The notes under the pieces were generated by a model, which was not told the origin of the DNA, searched no databases, and saw nothing but the letters and a program-made list of their open reading frames with translations. The position numbers and the translations under genes are program-made. Of a stretch of DNA of 64,000 nucleotides, positions 26,217-35,496 are shown one piece after another. This DNA comes from an uncultured Bacteroidota bacterium (GTDB lineage: Bacteria > Bacteroidota > Bacteroidia > UKL13-3), in the NCBI GenBank assembly GCA_903850915.1, contig CAINMV010000004.1, positions 1-64,000 on the forward strand. Direction: 5' to 3'. The number at the start of each line of letters is the position of its first letter. The stretch's first letter is position 1.

Positions 26217-27347
26217 ATGAAAAATATAATCATTATTATCAGCGTCTTATTGCTTGCGTCGTGCAGAAATAACAAAAAGACCGAGCAGCTAGCACCTGGT
26301 GAAATCCAGACAACAACAAGTGTTAAATTAACGGAAGTACAAATAAAATCAGCTTCTTTGCAATTATCTCAATTAGAGCAAAAAAAACTATCCTCTCTTA
26401 TAAAAGTAAGTGGAAAGATTGATGTTCCACCACAAAATCTTGTTTCCGTAAGTATGCCTTTGGGTGGCTATCTAAAATCTACCTCGCTATTGCCTGGCAT
26501 GCATATTAACAAAGGAGAAATAATTGCTACACTCGAGGACCAGCAATACATTCAACTGCAGCAAGATTATCTTACGTTAAAATCAAAAGTTGAATATACT
26601 GAAACAGAATTTTTTCGTCAGCAAGAGCTAAATCAAATTAAAGCAAGCAGCGATAAAGTATATCAGCAAGCACAATTTGAATTTAAAAATGCAACAATAA
26701 CAATGCACGCGTTGGCAGAAAAACTTAAGCTTATTAATATTAATCCTTTAACACTCACTGAGAGCAATTTATCTCGAAGTGTAAACATCTATTCACCGAT
26801 AGAAGGCTTTGTTTCTAAGGTAAATGTAAATATAGGAAAGTATGTAACACCCGCGGATATTCTATTTGAGCTTGTAAATCCCACTGACATACATTTACAA
26901 TTGAAAGTTTTTGAAAAAGATTTAATGAAACTTTCTATAGGTCAAAAAGTTTTGGCTTACACCAATTACAATCCCAACTTAAAACATCAATGCGAAATTA
27001 TTCTAATCAGTCGTGATTTATCTAATGAGCGCACAGCAGAGGTGCATTGCCACTTCGAAGATTATGATAAAACCCTTCTTCCAGGTATGTATATGAATGC
27101 CGAAATTGAAGTAAAGAATCAGACTACAATGGCGATAACTGAGGATGCCGTTGTTTATTCAGAAGGTGGTAATTATGTTTTTATTGAAATGCCTGAAATG
27201 GAGTACCAGATGGTTATGGTGGAGACTGGCATTAAAGAAGATGGATTCATAGAAATTAGAAATCCAGAAATACTTTTTGGTAAAAGAATTGTCACCAAAG
27301 GTACTTATACTTTACTGATGGCTTTAAAAAACAAGTCGGAAGAGTGA
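26217..27347 (+). CDS. RND efflux periplasmic adaptor, CusB/CzcB type (lipoprotein)
   Basis: 376 residues with a lipoprotein signal (MKNIIIIISVLLLASC, Cys16). The membrane-fusion architecture is visible: beta-barrel and lipoyl halves around a helical hairpin (about 115-180), the GGYLKS...PGMHINKGEIIATLEDQQYIQLQ lipoyl segment (two blocks) and SPIEGFVSKVNVNIGKYV. It bridges the CzcA-type pump and the TolC part encoded 6 nt upstream. No His-rich or Met-rich metal-binding tail is obvious. Its stop is only 2 nt from the stop of the convergent AlkD-like gene. Confidence 0.92.
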   Translation: MKNIIIIISVLLLASCRNNKKTEQLAPGEIQTTTSVKLTEVQIKSASLQLSQLEQKKLSSLIKVSGKIDVPPQNLVSVSMPLGGYLKSTSLLPGMHINKGEIIATLEDQQYIQLQQDYLTLKSKVEYTETEFFRQQELNQIKASSDKVYQQAQFEFKNATITMHALAEKLKLININPLTLTESNLSRSVNIYSPIEGFVSKVNVNIGKYVTPADILFELVNPTDIHLQLKVFEKDLMKLSIGQKVLAYTNYNPNLKHQCEIILISRDLSNERTAEVHCHFEDYDKTLLPGMYMNAEIEVKNQTTMAITEDAVVYSEGGNYVFIEMPEMEYQMVMVETGIKEDGFIEIRNPEILFGKRIVTKGTYTLLMALKNKSEE

Positions 27348-27349
27348 CC

Positions 27350-28117
27350 TTATTCCATTGAATTCATTTTGGTTTTCTTTAGGGCCATATAATAAGTTCG
27401 TTCTTGGTTGGATAAATGTTCCAAACAGTATCGAAGCATGGTTCGCGGCATGCGATCGGCGGTAGTATCTAAAAATTGAAGTAATGCTTTTTTGTTTTTA
27501 TCGCCGGCGCTGCGTAACATCCATCCTGTTGCTTTATGAATTAAATCATGATGATCATTAAGCAATAAATTAGCCAAAATAAAGGTGAATCTGATATCGT
27601 TTTGACGAATAAAAAAAAGTGTACTCACTATTGCGGTTCGCCTTTCCCATAAATTTTTTGATTGCACGATTTTTAACAAAATATCACGTTCCTTATTAAA
27701 AAGATAACCACCTACAATTGAGGGTGCGGCTTTATCAACAAGGTCCCAGTTGTTTATATATTGGTGGTTTTTAAAGTATAAGTCGAACAGCTCATTTCGC
27801 CTGCTTTCACTTGTCATTTTACGACGTGCTTGGTAATCCATAATACCCAAAGCACCAGAACGCACCTCATGAATTGGGTTTTTTAAAAGTTTTTCTATTT
27901 CACATAACGGCAAATTAATATATGCTTTCGCAAGCGCATTTACCGGACCATTGCGCACACCTATAAATAGGTCGCCTTCACCATATTCACCAATTCCGGT
28001 TTTAAAAAATCGTTTCGCATTTTGTTGATTCTCGGACGTGCTATACTCCATTAACGCATTCACAAAAGTATCTGCGCTAATTTCAGCACACACAATTTTG
28101 GTTTTTGTTACGTTCAT
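27350..28117 (-). CDS. DNA alkylation repair protein (AlkD-like HEAT-repeat glycosylase)
   Basis: 255 residues, all helical, with HEAT-like repeats. Diagnostic blocks include GEGDLFIGVRNGPVNALAKAY (as GEGDLFIGVR), HEVRSGALGIMDYQ, INNWDLVDKAAPSIVGGYL, LWERRTAIVSTLFFI, DLIHKATGWMLRSAGDKNK and MPRTMLRYCLEHL. These match the AlkD family, which removes positively charged N3/N7-alkylated bases without base flipping. The catalytic Asp and the conserved Trp of AlkD correspond to the NNWDLVD and LWERR segments. It is adjacent to the TolC gene of the MarR operon (36-nt gap) and may be its last cistron. Confidence 0.88.
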   Translation of the reverse strand: MNVTKTKIVCAEISADTFVNALMEYSTSENQQNAKRFFKTGIGEYGEGDLFIGVRNGPVNALAKAYINLPLCEIEKLLKNPIHEVRSGALGIMDYQARRKMTSESRRNELFDLYFKNHQYINNWDLVDKAAPSIVGGYLFNKERDILLKIVQSKNLWERRTAIVSTLFFIRQNDIRFTFILANLLLNDHHDLIHKATGWMLRSAGDKNKKALLQFLDTTADRMPRTMLRYCLEHLSNQERTYYMALKKTKMNSME

Positions 28118-28153
28118 TTTTTGTAAGATGTTTACGTTAAATCGAATTTTATT

Positions 28154-29452
28154 TTACCATTTTCCTTGGAGGCGCAACAGCTCTGCTTCCGCTAATTTTG
28201 CATCATAACGTGCTACTACCAAGCGGCTGATGGCATCTTCAAAACTACGTTGCGCCATTAACAATTCGAGTGTATTAGAGCTGCCTATGCGAAAGCGCTC
28301 CAACGCCACAGTAACATTTTCTCTAGCGATACTAATGTTCTCCTCTTCTAAATTTAAAATGGCAAGTGCATTCTTATAACTTTTCCATGATGTTAAAATT
28401 GAAGTTGCCATGACTGAAGAAACATAATTCAATTGCTGAGTACTTTGGGTAAGTGTATATTCTGCAATCTTTACTTGTGTTTGCGTTTTGAAGCCATTAA
28501 ACAAATTCATAGAAATATTAATACCTCCATTGAAACCTTTATTTTGATTTAATAAGATTAGTCCCACTTGATTTTTTGTTTGTGATAAATTATAGTTGAG
28601 ATTTACACCAACTTGCGGTAGTGTAGTGCTTTTCATTTCTTTAATTTGATCGTTAGCAATTAAAATAGCATTGTTTGCTAGCTTTAACTGGGCATTATCT
28701 TTCATTGCATTTCTTTGAATGCCATTCAAGTCAAGCGTTGTGTCGATATTTATATTCTCTTCTACTGTAAATTTCGAATCTGCTTGCTTTGTGAGTATTA
28801 AGTTTAAAGCCACAATAGCATTTTCGAAAGCCAAATTTAGCTTCATTAGTAGCGATTTCTGTGCGTTTAAATCCAAGCGTGCCTGTAATAAATCTAGCTT
28901 AGATCCAGAGCCGATTTCTAATTTCTTTTTTGCGATTTTTTCACGTTCCTCATAAATTGTGAGTGCTTCTTTTCCTGCATGAATTAGCTGTTGTTGTTTC
29001 ACCGCATCATAATACAATAAGGTAATTTTAGCCACTGTATTTTCAATTTCCGCATGCAGTGATACCTCGCTACGACTTTCTAGCTGCGCCAATCTATCTT
29101 TTGTCGCAAACATCTTCATTCCATCAAAAACAGTCCAACTTACGGCTAAACTAGCATTAGCGCTGTTCGATATTGCATTGTTTCGATTTAACGAAACGCC
29201 AGTGTTAAATTCCTGTTTGGTGTTATAGCTGCTTCTTGCGGTGGAGGTTAAGAAAGATACTGATGGCATAAAGCCGGCGTTACCATATGTATTTGAGGCT
29301 TTCGCCATTTGAAAATCGGTACGTGCCAGGCTAATTGAAAGATTTTCTTGCAAAGCAATGTCAATGGCTTGTTGTATGGTAAGTTTATTTTGTGCGGAAA
29401 TATGCAATCCTGAAAATAAAAAGAAAAGCAAACTGATTTTATATTTCTTCAT
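28154..29452 (-). CDS. TolC family outer-membrane efflux protein
   Basis: 432 residues from the ATG at 29452, which opens a signal peptide (MKKYKISLLFFLFSGLHISAQ). The frame stays open further upstream, but that part overlaps the RND gene and is unlikely. Two OEP domains are visible with internal repeat character: LTIQQAIDIALQENLSISLAR... and SRLVVARYDAKLAEAELLRLQG at the end, the usual TolC-type finish. It is the outer-membrane channel of the MarR-RND operon. The start overlaps the RND stop by 14 nt, so translation is coupled. Confidence 0.9.
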   Translation of the reverse strand: MKKYKISLLFFLFSGLHISAQNKLTIQQAIDIALQENLSISLARTDFQMAKASNTYGNAGFMPSVSFLTSTARSSYNTKQEFNTGVSLNRNNAISNSANASLAVSWTVFDGMKMFATKDRLAQLESRSEVSLHAEIENTVAKITLLYYDAVKQQQLIHAGKEALTIYEEREKIAKKKLEIGSGSKLDLLQARLDLNAQKSLLMKLNLAFENAIVALNLILTKQADSKFTVEENINIDTTLDLNGIQRNAMKDNAQLKLANNAILIANDQIKEMKSTTLPQVGVNLNYNLSQTKNQVGLILLNQNKGFNGGINISMNLFNGFKTQTQVKIAEYTLTQSTQQLNYVSSVMATSILTSWKSYKNALAILNLEEENISIARENVTVALERFRIGSSNTLELLMAQRSFEDAISRLVVARYDAKLAEAELLRLQGKW

Positions 29453-32400
29453 GATGAATAACTTTTTTTTCTTTAGATAAATACGAATAAACTGATGGGA
29501 TAACAAAAAGAGTGAGTAATAGCGAGAACATAAGCCCACCGATAACGACAATACCCATACCCATTCTGCTCTTTGCACCTGCACCCAAAGCCAAAGCAAT
29601 AGGCAATGCTCCTAAGGCTGTGGCCAAACTTGTCATTAAAATCGGTCGCAATCGAGATGCAGCAGCTTGTTGAATAGCTTCCATCTTTGATAAACCACGT
29701 TCGCGTAATTGATTCGCGAATTCGACGATTAAAATTCCGTTTTTGGTTACCAAACCTACAAGCATAATAATACCGATTTCACTAAAAATATTTAACGTTT
29801 GATTGAAATACCACAATGATAAAACCGCCCCAGACATGGCCAAAGGCACGGTTATCATTATAATAAACGGATCGATAAAACTCTCGAACTGCGCTGCAAG
29901 AATTAAATAAATAAGCAAAAGAGCAAACAAGAATGCAAATAAAATATTCGATGAACTCTCACTGAAATCACGCGAAGCCCCTGTTAAAGAGGTTGAAAAA
30001 GATTCGTCCAATACACGCTTTGATATTTTTTCCATCTCATCAATTCCGTCACCAACGGTTTTTCCGGGTGCCAAAGCTGCTTGTACGGTAGCCGACTTAT
30101 ATCTATTGTAATGATAAAGTTGTGGTGGGTTACTTTGTTCTTCCAATGTCATCACATTATCGAGTTGTACTAAAGCACCTTTATTGTTCTTCACATAAAT
30201 TGATTTTAAGTCGAGAGGCTCATCTCTATTTTCTCGGGTAACCTGACCAATTACTTGATATTGCTTACCATTCATAGTAAAGTAATTGAAACGTTGTCCA
30301 CTCAGTGCTAATTGCAGCGTTTGTCCGATATCTGAAGCCGACAAGCCGAGGTTTCTCACTTTATCACGATCCATGACTAGGTTTAACTCTGGTTTATTAA
30401 ATTTCAGATTACAGTCGACGGCTGCAAAAACTGGACTTTTATAGGCCTCATCGAGGAATTTTGGAAGCACCTCCTTTAGCCTTTCAAAGTTTGGAGCTTG
30501 TAATACAAATTGCACAGGTAATCCGGCTCCAGCTCCGCCACCACTAGAAGAAATTGTTTGTTGTTGAATGACAAACGTCTTCGCCTCTGGAAACTTTTTT
30601 GTGATTTTAGTTACATACGTTGCAATATCTTGCTGACTTCTTTTGCGCTGCTCTGGATCGGTTAACGCCAAGCGAACAAATCCTGTATTTACGGCCCCAG
30701 AGCCGGCAAATCCTGGCGCTGTAACAGTTAAGCAAACGCTCTTTTCTGGAATAGAATCGCCAACAAACTTTGCGAGCTTATCCATAAACTTATCTGTGTA
30801 TTCGAACGAAGACCCCTCTGGAGCTGTTATAGAAAGTCGCATCCAACTTCTATCTTCAAGTGGTGAAAGCTCTGATGGGATAAGTTTACCTACAAAAAAT
30901 ATGACTGCGATAGAACCGAAAATAATTATAAAAGACCACCATCGCACGGAAAGAAAACCAGCCAGAGATTGACTGTAACGGTTGGTCATTCCTTCAAAGA
31001 ACGGTTCGGTTCGGAGATAAAACTTCGATTTCTTATGTGGATCTTTTCTTACAAGGTAAGCATTCAACATCGGTGTTAAAGAAAGAGACACAAAAGCCGA
31101 AATTAGCACAGCACCGGCAAGCACAACACCGAACTCTCGAAAAAGTCGACCTACAAATCCTTGTAAAAAAATAACAGGAAGAAAAACTGCAGCTAGAGTT
31201 ACCGAAGTTGATATTACAGCGAAGAAAATTTCATTTGATCCTTTTATGGCGGCATCAACAGGCTTCATTCCAGCTTCAATCTTTTTAAATATATTTTCTG
31301 TTACCACAATACCATCATCAACAACCAAGCCTGTAGCGAGAACAATAGCTAATAGAGTAAGAACATTGATGGAATAACCCATCACATACATAATAAAAAA
31401 AGCACCGATCAAAGAAACCGGAATGTCGATAAGAGGACGAAAGGCGACGAGCCAATCGCGAAAAAACAAGAATATAATCAAGATTACGAGAATCACCGCG
31501 ATGATTAACGTATCTCTTACTTCATCTACCGAAAGCTTCACAAAACGTGTGTTGTCGAGTGCCATATTCAGCACATAATCTTTTGGAAGATCCTTTTTAA
31601 TTCCTTCAACCCGCTTATAAAATTCCTCCGCAATATCAAGGTAGTTGGCACCCGGTTGCGGAGTAATAGCTAAGCCAATCATTGGTACACCAGATAATTT
31701 TAAAATTGTCTCTTCATTCTCAGGGCCCAGGGCGGCATAACCAATATTTTTTAAACGCACTACGTTATCTCCGGTGGCTTTAATAATCATATTATTAAAA
31801 CTTTCCTCATCGATAAACTTACCCATTGTTTTTACCGTCAGCTCGGTAGTATTCCCAGCAATTTTACCTGAAGGAAGTTCCACATTTTCTCGATCGAGTG
31901 CTTGTTTAACATCAAGCGGCGTGAGTTTATAGGAGGCCAATTTAGATGGATCCATCCAAATGCGCATGGCATATTTCTTTTGACCCCATATTTGAACTGT
32001 ACTTACTCCTGGAATTGTTTGTAGCCGCTCTGCGATAACATTCTCGGCATAGTCACTTACTTGCAATTGATTTTTAGTATCAGATTGAAGCGTAATCGAT
32101 AAAATGGCATCAGAGTTCGCATCCGACTTTGTAACTGTTGGCATTGCGTCAATATCTTGAGGCAGTTGTCTTACAGTTTGTGACACCTTATCTCGAACAT
32201 CATTCGCTGCCGACTCTAAATTTGCGTCCAAGTTAAACTCGACTGTAATTTGGCTGTTACCTTGACTGCTTGATGAAGATATCGAACGAATACCTTCAAT
32301 TCCATTTAATCCCTTCTCGAGTGGTTCCGTAATTTGCGACTCAATAACCTCTGCGGCAGCGCCTGTATAACTTGTTCGAACTGTTATTATTGGAGGATCG

Positions 32401-32519
32401 ATAGAGGGAAACTCCCTTACCCCTAAGAACTTAAATCCAATTAGTCCAAAGGTAACAATCACAATGGACATTACGATAGCAAGAACTGGCCTTTTAATAC
32501 TTGTTGATGATAAACTCAT
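29439..32519 (-). CDS. RND multidrug efflux permease (HAE1/AcrB family)
   Basis: 1026 residues, full length for the family. It starts with the cytoplasmic SSTSIKRPVLAIVMS segment and TM1, then has two large periplasmic loops and twelve helices. TM4 reads GLVVDDGIVVTEN with the two proton-relay aspartates. The second half has GIVVIGGLMFSLLLTLFVIPSVY near the end. HAE1 pumps expel hydrophobic and amphiphilic compounds by proton antiport. It is encoded between its adaptor (16-nt gap upstream) and TolC partner (14-nt overlap downstream). The drug range cannot be predicted. Confidence 0.94.
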   Translation of the reverse strand: MSLSSTSIKRPVLAIVMSIVIVTFGLIGFKFLGVREFPSIDPPIITVRTSYTGAAAEVIESQITEPLEKGLNGIEGIRSISSSSSQGNSQITVEFNLDANLESAANDVRDKVSQTVRQLPQDIDAMPTVTKSDANSDAILSITLQSDTKNQLQVSDYAENVIAERLQTIPGVSTVQIWGQKKYAMRIWMDPSKLASYKLTPLDVKQALDRENVELPSGKIAGNTTELTVKTMGKFIDEESFNNMIIKATGDNVVRLKNIGYAALGPENEETILKLSGVPMIGLAITPQPGANYLDIAEEFYKRVEGIKKDLPKDYVLNMALDNTRFVKLSVDEVRDTLIIAVILVILIIFLFFRDWLVAFRPLIDIPVSLIGAFFIMYVMGYSINVLTLLAIVLATGLVVDDGIVVTENIFKKIEAGMKPVDAAIKGSNEIFFAVISTSVTLAAVFLPVIFLQGFVGRLFREFGVVLAGAVLISAFVSLSLTPMLNAYLVRKDPHKKSKFYLRTEPFFEGMTNRYSQSLAGFLSVRWWSFIIIFGSIAVIFFVGKLIPSELSPLEDRSWMRLSITAPEGSSFEYTDKFMDKLAKFVGDSIPEKSVCLTVTAPGFAGSGAVNTGFVRLALTDPEQRKRSQQDIATYVTKITKKFPEAKTFVIQQQTISSSGGGAGAGLPVQFVLQAPNFERLKEVLPKFLDEAYKSPVFAAVDCNLKFNKPELNLVMDRDKVRNLGLSASDIGQTLQLALSGQRFNYFTMNGKQYQVIGQVTRENRDEPLDLKSIYVKNNKGALVQLDNVMTLEEQSNPPQLYHYNRYKSATVQAALAPGKTVGDGIDEMEKISKRVLDESFSTSLTGASRDFSESSSNILFAFLFALLLIYLILAAQFESFIDPFIIMITVPLAMSGAVLSLWYFNQTLNIFSEIGIIMLVGLVTKNGILIVEFANQLRERGLSKMEAIQQAAASRLRPILMTSLATALGALPIALALGAGAKSRMGMGIVVIGGLMFSLLLTLFVIPSVYSYLSKEKKVIHHEEI

Positions 32520-32535
32520 TTTTCAGTTGCTGTTA

Positions 32536-33609
32536 TTAATTCTTAGAATTCGATACCTTCACAAGCATACCCGCTTTTAACTGCATTATACCGGTAGTAA
32601 TTACAGAATCGCCATCAGCTATTCCATTTGTTATTTGAACTTGTGCATCAGTACGAATTCCTGTTTCAACAATCACCTCCATTGCTTTACCTTCCTTACA
32701 AATAAAGACTTTTTTACCTTTTAATATTGGAATGATAGCTTCTGTTGGAATCATTATTGCATTATCAATTTTACGCAATGGCAACTCCACTTTCGTAAAT
32801 GCCCCAGGGAATAAATCGGCACGGCTATTCTCAGCTAATGCACGCAATGGAATTGTCCGAGTAATCTCATCTATGTTCGGTTGTATCGCATAAATACGTG
32901 CTTTACGCTTTTCATTACTGCCATCCACACTAAAGGTTATTATATCATCTTTGTGCAATACCCCGGCATATTTTTCAGGTACAGAAAAATCGATTTTAAC
33001 TGGATTCACTTGCTGAATAGTTGATATTGCCACGGATGGATTTACAAAGCTACCTTCACTTACGTTACGCAATCCAAGGACACCATTAAACGGAGCTCGA
33101 ATTTCTGTTTTGGCAATTTGTGCCATTGTGAATTCGATATCTGCATTAATTGTATTTAGATTATTAACAGCGATATCATATTCTTCTTGGCTAATACCAT
33201 GTATGGTTAATAATTGACTTAGGCGTGTGTTTTTTTCCTCAATCAGCTTTTTCTGTAACTGCAATTTTTTCAGTTGCGCTTGAAAATCGGCATCGTTAAT
33301 TTTCACAAGTAATGCACCTTTATTTACCACTGCACCTTCGGCAATGTATAGAGAAATGATTTTTCCGGAAATCTCTGGCATTAGCGTCACTTCTTCGTTT
33401 GGAAGTATGGTGCCCGTGGCATATACCGTATTGTTTAAAATTGCGCTTTTTGCAACAAAAACAGTGACTGGTGCTATCGGACCACCGGCTGCTTTACCTC
33501 CTACCATTAATGATGATCCGGAATCGTTTGGTGTGAGATAAAAAACTTTAATGGCGGCCAATACACCAATAACAATTAGGATGACAATAAATAATTTTAC
33601 AACTTTCAT
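32536..33609 (-). CDS. RND efflux periplasmic adaptor subunit (AcrA/MexE type)
   Basis: 357 residues. A single N-terminal hydrophobic segment (VVKLFIVILIVIGVLAAIK) serves as signal or anchor; no lipobox Cys. Lipoyl half-motifs EISGKIISLYIAEGAVVNKG and IRAPFNGVLGLRNVSEG bracket a helical hairpin (about 115-165), and the beta-barrel and membrane-proximal domains follow. It is the adaptor for the AcrB-like pump downstream. It begins 1 nt after the marR stop, so it is co-translated with the regulator. Confidence 0.92.
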   Translation of the reverse strand: MKVVKLFIVILIVIGVLAAIKVFYLTPNDSGSSLMVGGKAAGGPIAPVTVFVAKSAILNNTVYATGTILPNEEVTLMPEISGKIISLYIAEGAVVNKGALLVKINDADFQAQLKKLQLQKKLIEEKNTRLSQLLTIHGISQEEYDIAVNNLNTINADIEFTMAQIAKTEIRAPFNGVLGLRNVSEGSFVNPSVAISTIQQVNPVKIDFSVPEKYAGVLHKDDIITFSVDGSNEKRKARIYAIQPNIDEITRTIPLRALAENSRADLFPGAFTKVELPLRKIDNAIMIPTEAIIPILKGKKVFICKEGKAMEVIVETGIRTDAQVQITNGIADGDSVITTGIMQLKAGMLVKVSNSKN

Positions 33610-33610
33610 T

Positions 33611-34099
33611 TTAACTTCTTTTTATTTTTTTATACTTAATAACCACCGACGATGTTGGCTGCGCATTTAGATTAGCTGAGATTTGGCAAAGTGCATTTTT
33701 AAATGCATCGGCCTGTACTTTGCTTAAACCTTTAAGCGCCACTTTATTCATAGCTGCTATCTCACGATTCACTTCCGGCATTAACTTTATTGCCTTGGCA
33801 GTGAGTTTAAGCAGATACGCTCTTCTATCTTCTGAGTTAACAATTCGTTTAATAAAGTTCTTTCTTTCGAGATAATCAATGACACTAACCATGGATGTTT
33901 TGTCAATTTTCAATGCATCACACAAATCTTGCTGTGTGCATGAGTCTTTGTGATTTTCGATAAATACGAGTACAGAATAATGTTTTTCGATTTCAAGATG
34001 TTCCAGTCTTTTACTTAACGCACCATAGTACATCTTTGTAAGAATTGCTAAATGCCTGCCAAGTGGCATTGCATTGTTTTCGGTTTTAATTAGGGCCAT
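33611..34099 (-). CDS. MarR family transcriptional regulator of the efflux operon
   Basis: 162 residues with the MarR winged-helix core: helix-turn-helix CTQQDLCDALKIDKTSMVSVI (HTH about 54-75), the wing segment RKNFIKRIVNSEDRRAYLLKLT (about 81-102, with the conserved DRR) and dimerisation helices at both ends. It is the first gene of the marR-adaptor-RND-tolC operon. A perfect 7-bp palindrome sits over its predicted transcription start, so it probably represses its own operon and releases on binding an exported compound or a signal molecule. The ligand is unknown. Confidence 0.92.
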   Translation of the reverse strand: MALIKTENNAMPLGRHLAILTKMYYGALSKRLEHLEIEKHYSVLVFIENHKDSCTQQDLCDALKIDKTSMVSVIDYLERKNFIKRIVNSEDRRAYLLKLTAKAIKLMPEVNREIAAMNKVALKGLSKVQADAFKNALCQISANLNAQPTSSVVIKYKKIKRS

Positions 34100-34106
34100 G
34101 CTGAAT

Positions 34107-34125
34107 TAGTTTGCATCACAAACTA
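34107..34125. promoter_or_regulatory. Putative MarR operator
   Basis: TAGTTTG (34107-34113), 5-nt spacer CATCA, CAAACTA (34119-34125): a perfect inverted repeat of MarR-operator size. It starts 8 nt upstream of the marR ATG (34099) and covers the transcription start expected from the adjacent -7 box. Confidence 0.65.
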
Positions 34126-34129
34126 TTTG

Positions 34130-34137
34130 CAAAGGTA
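34130..34137 (-). promoter_or_regulatory. -7 box of the marR-efflux operon
   Basis: TACCTTTG on the minus strand matches TAnnTTTG. It lies just upstream of the palindromic operator, so repressor binding would block initiation. Confidence 0.65.
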
Positions 34138-34217
34138 CCTAAAGCGAAGCAGGAAAATAGATTAATAAATATTTATTAAAATAAACATCTAAACTACTTG
34201 ATGTTTAAAAAAATGAC

Positions 34218-34253
34218 AAAAAAAAGCTGCCTAGAAAGAATCCAGGCAGCTTT
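34218..34253 (-). terminator. Intrinsic terminator of the histone-like gene
   Basis: AAAGCTGCCT (34223-34232) pairs perfectly with AGGCAGCTTT (34244-34253) around an 11-nt loop, followed on the minus strand by a run of eight T residues. It lies 16 nt after the stop codon at 34269. Confidence 0.88.
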
Positions 34254-34268
34254 ACAATTTTTTTTCAT

Positions 34269-34904
34269 CTAAAAGTTGTGATCATCATCGCCTCCAAACA
34301 AATCCTCAATATGATGACCTGATATTTCAATATTTTTAACCCCCAACTTACCGGCGGATTCCATCATTTTTGAGCCCTCGAGCATATCAGCAGGCGTAAG
34401 CGTTTCCACTTCCTTGATTTCAATACTATTTGTGGTATTATTCTTGATTGCTTTCTTAGGTGCAACCTTTTTAATCACTTTCTTTTTTGCTACCTGAGCA
34501 ACTTTGGATTTAGATTTAGAATTTACATTTATAGGAGTCCCCTTTGTAGAAGGCCTTGCCACAACCTCAGATTTTATTCGCTTTGTAGCAGCAACTTTTT
34601 TTGTCACCTCTCTTTTAGATACCCCTTTTTTTGCGGTAACATTTTTCGATGCTGTTTTTTTAGAAACGGCTTTCTTCGATAATTTTTTTAATGCCGTTTT
34701 CTTTACTACGGCCTTTTTTGTTGCTGCTTTTTTTACAACAAGTTTTTTAGCCACTTTCTTTGGTGCTACTTTTTTAACCACCTTTTTTGCTGCAGCCTTT
34801 TTAACTTCCGTTTTCTTTGAAGTAGGATTTTTTGATGCCGCTTTCTTTGGTGCTACTTTTTTTTCTTTTGGTGCTGACTTTTTTGTTGGTTTTTTAGTTG
34901 CCAT
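34269..34904 (-). CDS. Histone H1-like Lys/Ala-rich protein
   Basis: 211 residues. Residues 1 to about 165 are almost entirely Lys, Ala, Val, Thr and Ser in irregular KKA/KKV/APKK repeats, like the C-terminal tail of histone H1 and bacterial H1-like proteins (Chlamydia Hc2, AlgP). The last 45 residues are different: an acidic and ordered tail (EVETLTPADMLEGSKMMES, then IEISGHHIEDLFGGDDDHNF). It is probably a nucleoid or nucleic-acid binding protein whose tail mediates contacts. It is monocistronic with a strong promoter and terminator. The antisense frame is an artefact of AAA/AAG codons. Confidence 0.8.
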   Translation of the reverse strand: MATKKPTKKSAPKEKKVAPKKAASKNPTSKKTEVKKAAAKKVVKKVAPKKVAKKLVVKKAATKKAVVKKTALKKLSKKAVSKKTASKNVTAKKGVSKREVTKKVAATKRIKSEVVARPSTKGTPINVNSKSKSKVAQVAKKKVIKKVAPKKAIKNNTTNSIEIKEVETLTPADMLEGSKMMESAGKLGVKNIEISGHHIEDLFGGDDDHNF

Positions 34905-34929
34905 AGCAGATGTCGTTAATATGACAATA

Positions 34930-34960
34930 CAAAATTACAAGTTGTTATAAAATTTCCAAA
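34930..34960 (-). promoter_or_regulatory. Promoter of the histone-like gene
   Basis: On the minus strand TTTG (34960-34957), a 19-nt spacer and TAATTTTG (34937-34930). This is among the best matches in the window to the Bacteroidota consensus, with a leader of about 20 nt. Confidence 0.72.
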
Positions 34961-35046
34961 AAAATAGTTGAAATAAAAAAATACGATCCCCTTTATGAAT
35001 GAAATCAAAAGAATCTGATCAAATTTATTCCCTACATTCGCAGGGT

Positions 35047-35496
35047 ATGCGCTTCTTTACCGCTTGGATATTTCGTTTATCTGTAGTCGCTTATTCCTTG
35101 TTTTTATTAGATTCTTGCAAGGGTCAAAGCCATGTTCGTGTGCAAGAAAAGCTTAAAAACGATTCATTGGCTCGTTTTCCCTACTGGATAGCCATGATGG
35201 ACAGCCCCGGAGTAAACTATGATGCAACTGTAACTGCCTTTGAAAAGTATTGGGAGCATCGCGAAAAACCAACAGAAGATGACGGTGAGGGTCAAGATAT
35301 TTATGGAAAAACGAAATCGGAAAAAGAACGCGAAGCTGAAGCCCATCGTACTATAGCTTATGTTTATGAATACAAACAGTTTCTGAATTGGAAACAACGC
35401 AATAAAAACTTTATCAAATCGGATGGAACCCTAATGACACCAGAAGAAATTTTGGCAGCATGGAAGAAATCACAAACTGACACACTTACCCGATGA
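35047..35496 (+). CDS. Predicted lipoprotein of unknown function
   Basis: 149 residues from the ATG at 35047; an in-frame ATG at 34999 would place 16 polar residues before the signal. The signal MRFFTAWIFRLSVVAYSLF is followed by the lipobox LLDSC. The mature part is charged, Lys/Glu/Trp-rich and helical, with a FEKYWEHREKPTEDDGEGQ segment and ends MTPEEILAAWKKSQ. No domain recognised. Its TGA overlaps the ATG of the large BNR protein gene (ATGA), so the two are translationally coupled and may act together at the envelope. Confidence 0.7.
   Translation: MRFFTAWIFRLSVVAYSLFLLDSCKGQSHVRVQEKLKNDSLARFPYWIAMMDSPGVNYDATVTAFEKYWEHREKPTEDDGEGQDIYGKTKSEKEREAEAHRTIAYVYEYKQFLNWKQRNKNFIKSDGTLMTPEEILAAWKKSQTDTLTR

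Noticed and set aside
34504-34950. 148-codon Phe-rich frame antisense to the histone-like gene
   Set aside because: It is the complement of AAA/AAG/GCA-rich codons; such shadow frames arise automatically opposite Lys/Ala-rich genes.
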